A stretch of DNA of 48,113 nucleotides, taken from Bacillota bacterium (GTDB lineage: Bacteria; Bacillota; Clostridia; Lachnospirales; CAG-274). The notes beneath the pieces were generated by a model. That model saw only the letters and a program-made list of their open reading frames with translations. It was not told the origin of the DNA and ran no database searches. The DNA lies in contig JAFUUG010000301.1 of the NCBI GenBank assembly GCA_017483905.1, positions 1 to 48,113 on the forward strand, given 5' to 3'. Positions 1-7,600 of this stretch are shown here, one piece after another. A program made the position numbers and the translations under genes. Each line of letters begins with the position of its first letter. Within the stretch, counting starts at the first letter, position 1.

Positions 1-385
1 GATTAGCTATATACATGATATAACATTCCCTGCCCTTGAGTGTGAGCCATGTAAACACAAGTCCCAGCACGAACCATATCGGCATACCTCCGTGCATACC
101 TCCCGAGCCGAAATACATCCAAGGAAATATAAATATATTTGACATACCGGTTATAAGAAGTGCCGCCGCTATCATTCTCTTTTTGAATACGGATAAATAA
201 AGAGAGAACACAACGACCATAAGTATAACAGCTATTGCCGGTACACTTGTTATGCCGCCTATCACCAATGTTATCACAAACGAGAGCAGCCCCCCTATAA
301 GAGCCGTACTCAGTATCAGATTGATAAGCCTGTGCTGTATATCAAGTTCATCTCTGAATAACAGATCAAGACATTTTTTTATCAT
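1..385 (-). CDS. N-terminal membrane module of a sensor protein (partial, runs off the window)
   Basis: Reading leftward from an ATG at 385 gives 128 codons with no stop before the window edge, so the 3' part is missing. The start follows an AGGGG-type ribosome binding site and lies 11 bases after the stop of the HD-GYP gene, so the two are probably cotranscribed. After about 20 polar residues there are roughly four hydrophobic segments (about residues 21-43, 47-66, 70-90 and 102-116), with a short GGMHGGMP motif before the last. Such a multi-pass module at the N-terminus is typical of clostridial hybrid histidine kinases or GGDEF/HD sensors, and the neighbour carries a receiver domain. The catalytic part is outside the window, so the output function is inferred from context only. 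Confidence 0.7.
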   Translation of the reverse strand, partial: MIKKCLDLLFRDELDIQHRLINLILSTALIGGLLSFVITLVIGGITSVPAIAVILMVVVFSLYLSVFKKRMIAAALLITGMSNIFIFPWMYFGSGGMHGGMPIWFVLGLVFTWLTLKGRECYIMYIAN

Positions 386-396
386 TCAAGCACCCC

Positions 397-2319
397 TTAC
401 AAACCTTTATTCCTGTCGTTTATCACGCCGTATAACGCCTCTTTCGTCACGAATTTATTCAGCGGTTTCGTCAGATAATCATTTATTCCCAGTTCGTTTA
501 TTTTTCTTATAGTTTCGATACTTCTGTCCGAAGTCATAATAGTAACGGGTATACCGTATCTTTCACGAATGAGCGAATATAATTCAAATCCGTCTATTTC
601 GGGCATTTTCAGATCCAGCATAATAAGAGAGATCTCGTTTTTTTCAAGTGCATCAAATGTCTCTTCTTTTGTCGATGCCCCTATGACTTTGATATTTGAA
701 ACATCTTTGAGCATATGTTCAACTATCTTTATATTCATTATCTCATCATCTATTACAAGTATATTCTGCTGTGTATCTTCCACCTGACACATTTTGTATT
801 CCATATCGTCATCTATCATTTTAAGCATAATATCCGCAATATGAGGGTCGAATTGTTTTCCTCTTCCGTTTTCTATCTCCTTACGCACCACCTCCTGCGG
901 CAATGCTCCTCTGTAGCTTCTGTTGCTCGCCATAGCATCATAGGCATCGGCAACTCCTATTATTCTTGCTATTTCGGGGATATTTTCTCCCGATAATCCG
1001 TTCGGATAACCATTTCCGTCATATCTTTCGTGATGATATTTTGCCCCGTAGCCTATCCTCTCATCTTCATGTATCCCCTTTAATATGTGGTATCCGCTGA
1101 CAGGGTGGACTCTTATCTGATCGAATTCTTCATCGGTAAGCTTTCCGGGCTTGTTTATTATCGCCTCCGGAACTCTTATTTTTCCCACATCATGCAGCAG
1201 TCCCGCAAAATATATTATCTTCTGTTCTTCTTTGCTTTTTCCCATCTTTTTTGCTATTTTAAGGGAATATTCTGCGACCCTCTGAGAGTGACCGCTTGTA
1301 TATCTGTCTTTTGCATCTATCGTATACGCAAGAGAACGTATTATATTCATATTCACCTTGTCAAGTTTTTTGCGGCTCTGTAATTCTTTAAGCTGTGCTT
1401 TGCCAAGTTTTCTCATCGACATAAGACAGAATCCGACTATTATCACATATACCGTAACCGAGATCAATGCACTTGCTATCACCTGCATTTTCAGATCATG
1501 AAATAATACGTCATTTTCCGCAATAATAACGATATACCAATCTTTCATTATCATCTTTGAAAAGACGGTATTATCCTTTCCGTTTATTTTCAGTTCAAAT
1601 CTTTCACTCTCTCCCGAAAAGACCTTTTTCGTCAATTCGCTGTATTCGCTTTCCTCCACATAATTTTTTCCTCTTTCCTTTGCATCGGTATGAGAAATAA
1701 CAAATCCGTTCTTGTCCATTATGAACCCGTATCCTGTGTCATTCATAGACATATTTTCAATGATACTCTGTATCTCATTCGGTTTTACATCAAGAGAGAT
1801 AACGCTTTTCCTGTCATATAACATTTTGCTTATAGAAAATATTATTTCTCCCGTTTCCGCATCCATATAAGGCGTTACCAGCGTAGTTTCTCCGTCTGCC
1901 GCTTCCGCAGCCTCATACCAATCCCTCTTCATAGGCTCGTAATCATTCGGCGGTACCCAGTCGCTGCCGTCTATGTATTCTCCGCCGATATATCCGTATA
2001 CCCCCGTAAAATCTTCATCGATTCTTTCCTTTGCTTTTTCCGTCATGACATTCAGATACTGATGTATCTTATCCCTGCTCTCGCCTGTCTGCATCATGTT
2101 TTCAACGGTATCTGCCGTCACCTGCAATATTCCTCTGCCCCTGTTTATATAGTCCTCCACCATGCTCGCCTCGCTGTCGAGCTTGCTTATTCCGAGATTA
2201 TTTATCCCCGTTACAGAGCTTTTGTAGAAAGATGTAAATATAAAACATAGCATCGCAGTAAGTAAAACAAATATAAGTATTATAGTCGTCAGAAATTGTT
2301 TTGTAACAGTATTTTTCAT
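397..2319 (-). CDS. Cache sensor / HD-GYP phosphodiesterase / C-terminal receiver hybrid
   Basis: A 640-residue membrane signalling protein, likely a cyclic-di-GMP phosphodiesterase. Domain order: TM helix (about 8-31), extracellular dCache-type ligand domain (35-270, with RDWYEAA and TLVTPYMD motifs), TM helix (278-300), HD-GYP domain (325-505) with HDVGK (His376-Asp377) and HHERYDGNGYP (429-439), then a receiver domain (517-638) with acidic Asp524/Asp525, phospho-acceptor Asp569 and Lys618. A receiver at the C-terminus of an HD-GYP protein is less usual than one at the N-terminus. The frame is open to 2673, but I chose ATG 2319 because GGGTGATC lies just upstream and the upstream extension has no protein-like character. 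It is followed at 11 bases by a second sensor gene. Confidence 0.88.
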   Translation of the reverse strand: MKNTVTKQFLTTIILIFVLLTAMLCFIFTSFYKSSVTGINNLGISKLDSEASMVEDYINRGRGILQVTADTVENMMQTGESRDKIHQYLNVMTEKAKERIDEDFTGVYGYIGGEYIDGSDWVPPNDYEPMKRDWYEAAEAADGETTLVTPYMDAETGEIIFSISKMLYDRKSVISLDVKPNEIQSIIENMSMNDTGYGFIMDKNGFVISHTDAKERGKNYVEESEYSELTKKVFSGESERFELKINGKDNTVFSKMIMKDWYIVIIAENDVLFHDLKMQVIASALISVTVYVIIVGFCLMSMRKLGKAQLKELQSRKKLDKVNMNIIRSLAYTIDAKDRYTSGHSQRVAEYSLKIAKKMGKSKEEQKIIYFAGLLHDVGKIRVPEAIINKPGKLTDEEFDQIRVHPVSGYHILKGIHEDERIGYGAKYHHERYDGNGYPNGLSGENIPEIARIIGVADAYDAMASNRSYRGALPQEVVRKEIENGRGKQFDPHIADIMLKMIDDDMEYKMCQVEDTQQNILVIDDEIMNIKIVEHMLKDVSNIKVIGASTKEETFDALEKNEISLIMLDLKMPEIDGFELYSLIRERYGIPVTIMTSDRSIETIRKINELGINDYLTKPLNKFVTKEALYGVINDRNKGL

Positions 2320-2365
2320 TCGATCACCCATCATTATCCGATCCGTATATTGTTTATTTACCGTA

Positions 2366-2394
2366 ATTATACAACAAACACCGTTTTTTGTAAA
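2366..2394 (-). promoter_or_regulatory. Promoter of the HD-GYP/sensor operon
   Basis: On the minus strand, -35 TTTACA (2389-2394), a 17-base spacer and a perfect -10 TATAAT (2366-2371). It lies about 45 bases before the chosen ATG at 2319 and supports that start. Confidence 0.65.
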
Positions 2395-2450
2395 GCTATA
2401 TCCGATATATTTTGCGGCATTTAAGGCATATCTAAATCTTAAAGACGAAA

Positions 2451-2486
2451 GGAAAAAAATAGGCGGCACATTTTGACGTGCCGCCC
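2451..2486 (-). terminator. Rho-independent terminator of the first peptide cassette
   Basis: On the minus strand a perfect 8-bp stem GGCGGCAC/GTGCCGCC (arms 2462-2469 and 2478-2485) is followed by TATTTTTTTCC. It closes the transcript carrying the broken surface-protein gene and the 45-residue peptide, upstream of the HD-GYP promoter. Confidence 0.8.
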
Positions 2487-2534
2487 ATATATAAAGAAGG
2501 GGAAATGAATTTTTATCGGTTTTACAATGCCAAA

Positions 2535-2630
2535 GGCAGCCAATATGCAGGCTGCCCTTGACTGTAATTTGCAAATAAACCCGATATGGTTCGGGTAAGT
2601 GTATGGGCGATACCCTTACGCACCGCCCAT
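2535..2630 (-). other. Three further stem-loops in the 3' region after the 45-residue peptide gene
   Basis: Between the peptide stop codon (2694) and the terminator there are three more inverted repeats: arms 2603-2609/2624-2630 (ATGGGCG/CGCCCAT), 2579-2584/2591-2596 (ACCCGA/TCGGGT) and 2535-2541/2550-2556 (GGCAGCC/GGCTGCC). With the terminator this makes four hairpins in about 170 bases. No open frame or known RNA family is recognised, so this is a structured 3' UTR or an unknown small RNA. Confidence 0.5.
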
Positions 2631-2693
2631 ATTTAAAGAGAAAAAATTTAAAAATGAGAAACATTAAAGACATAACGACTTTTATGTTCTGTT

Positions 2694-2831
2694 TTATTGG
2701 AAATTTGAACTATCGTATTCTTCAAAATCTTCCTGATAATTATTTAAGTCTTTTAACCCCGATGTTGTGATAACATCCTCCGAAGAAAATATTATTATCT
2801 CACATTCGGGTTCGATATATGTTTTTTTCAT
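2694..2831 (-). CDS. 45-residue peptide of unknown function (cassette 1)
   Basis: A short frame starting MKKTYIEPECEIIIF and ending YDSSNFQ, preceded by a GGAGG ribosome binding site 7 bases before its ATG. It begins 12 bases after the stop of the secreted-protein gene. It is a clear paralogue of the peptide at 14583-14720: both are exactly 45 residues, share MKKxYIxPECExIIF, SED(V/I)I and TS near residues 17-24, and end in an acidic EYD followed by an aromatic residue. There is no signal peptide or membrane segment. The conserved front and variable back recall leader/core organisation of modified peptides, but no modification enzyme lies nearby, so this is only one possibility. Confidence 0.8.
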   Translation of the reverse strand: MKKTYIEPECEIIIFSSEDVITTSGLKDLNNYQEDFEEYDSSNFQ

Positions 2832-2843
2832 TGCCGAGCCTCC

Positions 2844-4202
2844 TTAATTACCGTTTTCGTTAGTGTTTTTTTCGGGTGCAAATTCAAACTTGCTTGCATC
2901 GGGTACAAATGTCCTGTCGCTGTTATCCAGTCTGATAGCTACAAAATATTTATTCGACGACCCTGTTAATGTATCCACATCAAGTATTGATTCATCGGGA
3001 AATTTAATACTCTTATATACCGTATCTATTCTTTTGCTTGTGTCAAGTTCTTTAAGTGTATTATCTTTTGTTCCTTTTACCGCAATATAATCGGCAGCAT
3101 TTAAATCATCGTCATAAACATAGATAATATATGCCTTGTTATTGTCTGTACCCTTTTTGGTGCCGTAGGTATAATAGTAACCCGATTTATTTTCAAATGC
3201 CTTTACCGCTTCGGCAGATGGCTTACGTGCCGTCTTCATGTAATAGGTCTTTCCGGGTACGGGCGCACCATTGATTCCTTCAACGCCGCTAAACATATTG
3301 TCAAGAGCATTAGTTCCTACACTATCAGCCAGAATCTTGTATTTGTACCAGTATTCACCAGTCTTTGTTTCTGAAAACTTGATGCCGGTGCAGTTGTAAA
3401 ACATTTGTTGGTAACATTGCCTTGGAAGAGCTGTTGCAGGCAGTTCCGGCGCTTCTGTTAAACTGGTGCAGCCGTAAAACATATGTCTGTAACAACTATC
3501 TGTCAAAGTTGTTGCAGGCAGTTCCGGCGCTTCTGTTAAACTTACGCAGTCATAAAACATATCGTTGTAACAATACGGTCCCAAAGTTGTTGCAGGCAGT
3601 TCCGGCGCTTTTGTTAAACCGGTGCAGCCGTAAAACATCATTGAGTAACAGGTATCTGTCAAAGTTGTTGCAGGCAGTTCCGGCGCTTCTGTTAAACTGG
3701 TGCAGCCTTTAAACATTGCGGCGTAACAGGTATTTGTCAAAGTTGTTGCAGGCAGTTCCGGCGCTTTTGTTAAACCGATGCAGCCGTCAAACATATGATA
3801 AAAGCATGCCATCTCCATGCCTTGCTCCTCGGTATAATCTTGATTCAGCCTCAGCGACATAACAGTACCGCTGCACGCTACTTTTCCGACGATCGAAACG
3901 TGGTTATTTTCACTGAATTTAGTACTACTTCCGCGAAAACGAACGTATTGATCCTTATTGAGCGATATTGACGTGCCCGCAGCATAATTAGCCCAACCTC
4001 CACCATTATTATACTGAATATTACTGCCCGATTTCTATTTTACCGTAACCGAAGAACTATCTTGTTCTGCCGTGAATGTCAGACATGCCTGATCCGAAAT
4101 AGTTTCTGCATACGCCGTCAGGCTCATTGCCGACAACAGCGTCAGCACCATTGCCAAACCGAGCAGAATGGATAATAACCTGTTTTTTTTGCTTTTTTTC
4201 AT
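2844..4202 (-). pseudogene. Secreted repeat protein interrupted by an in-frame TAG codon
   Basis: Translation from ATG 4202 (AGGAG 9 bases upstream) gives a Sec signal peptide (MKKSKKNR..., cleavage near AYA-ET) and then stops at a TAG (4035-4037, codon 56). The same frame continues without further stops to 2844. The downstream part has five 26-residue repeats of the MFxGCTSLTEAPELPATTLT type, related to BspA-like leucine-rich surface repeats, then a C-terminal domain (YYYTYGT, YIIYVYD, ADYIAV, KSIKFPD) shared with the secreted protein at 14737-16038. A possible internal ATG at 3860 has no ribosome binding site and would lack the signal peptide. TAG is an ordinary stop here (dnaA ends in it), so I call it a pseudogene; a base-call error or readthrough is possible. 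Confidence 0.75.
3405..3794 (-). repeat. Five tandem 78-bp coding repeats (26 residues each)
   Basis: The sequence GTTGCAGGCAGTTCCGGCGC (plus strand) begins at 3433, 3511, 3589, 3667 and 3745, exactly 78 bases apart. Each unit encodes one MF-GC-SLT-APELPATTL-CY repeat. The near-identity at DNA level points to recent tandem duplication or gene conversion. Confidence 0.92.
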
Positions 4203-4239
4203 ATTGCATTGCTCCTTTTTTATAAATTTTTATAACGCA

Positions 4240-4285
4240 AAAAGCGCACCCAAAAGGATATACTCATCCCAATGGGTACGCTTTT
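4240..4285 (-). promoter_or_regulatory. Attenuator-like hairpin in the leader of the secreted repeat protein
   Basis: In the minus-strand leader, AAAAGCGTACCCA (4273-4285) pairs with TGGGTGCGCTTTT (4240-4252): 13 pairs including one wobble. A small GGAT/ATCC stem can form in the loop, and a short U-run follows. It lies between the promoter and the ATG at 4202, where it could terminate transcription. No known riboswitch or T-box motif is recognised. Confidence 0.55.
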
Positions 4286-4348
4286 AATGCCATAGATATT
4301 AAATTGAAAAAGGGCGCAGTTATGCTATGATGTCTGTCTGTCTGTCTG

Positions 4349-4377
4349 ATTATACAGATTAAGCATAGCTTTGTCAA
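4349..4377 (-). promoter_or_regulatory. Full-consensus promoter for the secreted repeat protein cassette
   Basis: On the minus strand, TTGACA (4372-4377), exactly 17 bases, then TATAAT (4349-4354). Immediately downstream lies a tetranucleotide repeat (four TCTG units on the plus strand, 4333-4348) covering the expected transcription start. A second minus-strand candidate with TTGACA (4475-4480), 17 bases and TAAAAT (4452-4457) lies further upstream. Confidence 0.8.
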
Positions 4378-4653
4378 CCCTTTCTTTATATTTTTTTCAA
4401 AAGAACTTATTGATATAAGTATACAAAAATTCCTAATTCTGTCATACTGTTATTTTAACAAAAAGTTTACATAATGTCAATAAAAATTTTGTTTATATTT
4501 TATTCAACATATATTAATCGGCCGAATAGTTTTAGAGTTTCTTAATTCCAATTTAATAAAAACCTTAATTTTCTTTAATTACTTTTTAATTTTTTTAGTT
4601 TAATATTATCTCATAAAAAATAAAACAACACAGAAACGAGAGGAAGCGATATT
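4378..4653. other. AT-rich spacer between divergent surface-protein genes
   Basis: The full non-coding gap runs from 4203 to 4653. Its left part holds the leader, tandem repeat and promoter of the minus-strand cassette. This right part is very AT-rich, contains the second minus-strand promoter candidate, and ends in the GAGAGGAAGCG ribosome binding site of the plus-strand gene. I see no clear plus-strand promoter and no gene. Confidence 0.5.
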
Positions 4654-7600
4654 ATGAAACGTTTTGTATCATTATTTACAGCAACAGCATTATGTATGAC
4701 TTCTGCAATTCCTGCTTCATTTATCCATGCAGAAGAAACACAGGAAAATATTTCCGTATCCGATGATTCCGCATCGGGTTCGGCAGTTGAAATAGAAGTT
4801 ATGGAAACTCCACCGACACCACCAAGCGGATCCCAGCCGGGAGGTGCTCCGGGTTCGGATACCGTCACTTCATGGACGTCTGTAAATACATACACTTCCG
4901 ATACTACGGAAGAAAATAAAACATATACCTCAACGGGAACGGACGAAAACGCAATACTTGTCCAAAACGGTGCAAGCGTCACTCTTACCGATCCGACCGT
5001 TACCAGGGTTAGCAGCGATTCAACAGGCGGCGACAGTTCGAGCTTCTACGGTGTAGGTGCGGCAGTACTTACGACAGACGGAACAACATACATCGACGGC
5101 GGCACTATAGATACCGATTCCGCAGGCGGTGCAGGTGTTTTCTCCTATGACAGCGGCACGACATATATCCGTGATACCACGATAAACACATCTCAGAATA
5201 CATCGGGTGGCATACACGCAGCAGGCGGCGGCAAACTTTACGCATGGAACGTAAACGCCACCACTCAGGGCGGCTCATCGGCAGCTATCCGCTCCGACAG
5301 AGGCGGCGGCACAATGGTAGTTGACGGCGGCACATATACATCTAACGGTTCGGGTTCTCCCGCTGTCTACTGTACAGCCGATATAACGGTAAACGATGCC
5401 GACCTTGTGGCAAACGGCTCCGAGGGTATCTGTATCGAGGGTCTTAATTCACTTAATCTCTTCGGATGTGATCTTACAAGCAAAATGCCCGATGACAGTC
5501 AGAATGATACAACATGGTCTGTTATCCTCTATCAGAGTATGTCGGGAGATTCACAGATCGGAACTTCCACATTCAATATGGTAGGCGGAAGTATAACTTC
5601 AACAAACGGCGGTCTTATTTATACCACCAATACCGACAGCAAGATACTTATGCAGGGTGTAAATGTAACAGCGGCAGATGATTCGGAGTTTTTCCTTCAG
5701 GCAACAGGCAATCAGAATCAGCGAGGCTGGGGCAGCAGCGGAAGTAACGGTGCAGACTGTGATTTCACCGCAATTTCTCAGGAAATGAAAGGCGATATCA
5801 TATACGACTGTATAAGCGACCTTGATTTTTATATGACAGATGGCAGCGTTCTTACAGGCAGGATCTATGAGGATAATTCATGGGCAGGCACGACATCGGG
5901 AAGCGGCAGCGCAAAAGTATATATCGACAGCACTTCAAAATGGACGGTTACAGGCGACAGCACCGTTGATGCTCTCTATAATGAGGGAACTATCCTTGAT
6001 GCTTCGGGAAATACCGTCACAATAAAAGATACAAGTGGTTCGGTAATTGTTCAGGGAACTTCAGGCTATACCATAACAGTTGGATCATACAGCACAAATG
6101 TTGATTTCAGCGGCGCACAGACAGCTCCGTCATATTCCGATTATGCCGTTACGAATCCGTTTGACGGAAGTACTTCCACACAAAAAACGACCGATACAGA
6201 AAAATCGGGATCTGAATCGGACACAACAAAAACAACTACCGATATTATAACAAGGAAAACCGTTTCGGAAATAGGAGATGAAATAAACATTTCTTTAAGC
6301 GACAGTGTTATAACGGTAGGCGGAGAAACAATAGACAACAATACCTCCGTAAACGGCGTATATACAGCAAATGACATTATTTGCGTTACCGATGATAACG
6401 AACACGGCTATTATTATACCGAGGGCAGCGGCACAGAATACGACCTTTCCGCAGACGAGATACATACAGCACAGGAAGCCGCAGAAAATACGGTAGTCCA
6501 CATAACACAGCCGGGTACATACAGAATATCTGGTAAATTATCGGCAGGACAGATAGCCGTAGAGCTTGAAGATGTTTCCTCGGAATCGCAGAGTGTTGAG
6601 CTTATCCTCGATAATGCAGACATAACTTGCGACGTTGCGCCGGCAGTCATATTCTACAGCGTATATGAACCATACAATGGAGAAACGGCAGAAGAAGCAA
6701 AAACAGCAGGTGCTGTCGTGACCATAGCATCAGATTCGGTAAACACCATAAACGGAAGCCATGTGGGAAAGACATTCAAAGACGAAACCTATGCAAAGAA
6801 AAAATATAAATATGACGGTGCATTCTACAGCAAACAGACAATGCTTATTCAGGCGGAAGAATCCTCCGAAAGCACATGGGGAACACTCAATATAAATGCA
6901 GATAACGAGGGTCTTAACAGCGAACTTCATCTTACCGTAAACAGCGGCAATATAAATATCGTTTCAAAAGATGACGGTATCAACGTAAATGAGGATAATA
7001 TAAGCACATTCACATTAAACGGCGGTCATCTTCATGTAAGTGCCGGAGTAAACGGCAGCGAGGGCGACGGCATAGATTCAAACGGCGAAATACACATAAA
7101 CGGCGGTACACTTATATCCTATGCCCATAATATTTCCGACGGCGGTCTTGACGCAGACGGAGAGATCCTTATAAACGGCGGTACAGTTGCATCTTTCGGC
7201 GGAAGAAATGATGAAGTATCTTCATCTTCCAGGCAAAATTTCATGCAGCTCACATTCGCAAACTCTCAGAATAAAGCAATAACGGTAATAACAAAAGACG
7301 GTGAAAAATCTGTATTTTCTATTGTACCTGTAAGAGATTACACCGACTTTATATTATCCTCACCTTCTCTCACAAACGGCACGACTTACTATGTCCTCAG
7401 CGGCGGCACGATAAGCGGCTCAACGCTTAAAGGCGAACTTTACGATACATCGGATATAAAAATATCGGGTGCGGTTCAGCAGCAGTATACTTCTACCGGC
7501 ACAAGCGGACAGGGAATGACGGACGGCAATAATTCCGATATGACACCTCCCGATATGCCGAGTGGTGATAATTCTGACATGACTCCTCCCGATATGCCGA

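Noticed and set aside
2320-2673. N-terminal extension of the HD-GYP frame
   Set aside because: The extension has no ribosome binding site, covers the gene's own promoter and the upstream terminator hairpins, and its translation is not protein-like.
3405-3794. Regular 78-bp spacing resembling a CRISPR array
   Set aside because: Units are contiguous coding repeats with no unique spacers, and the translation is a clean 26-residue protein repeat.
4035-4037. TAG recoding (pyrrolysine or reassigned amber) as explanation for the interrupted surface protein
   Set aside because: dnaA in the same window ends with TAG, and no pyl genes or tRNA are visible. A mutation or error is simpler.
4240-4285. 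Leader hairpin as a known riboswitch or T-box
   Set aside because: I see no conserved T-box bulge, specifier loop or known riboswitch core. Only a terminator-like stem can be supported.
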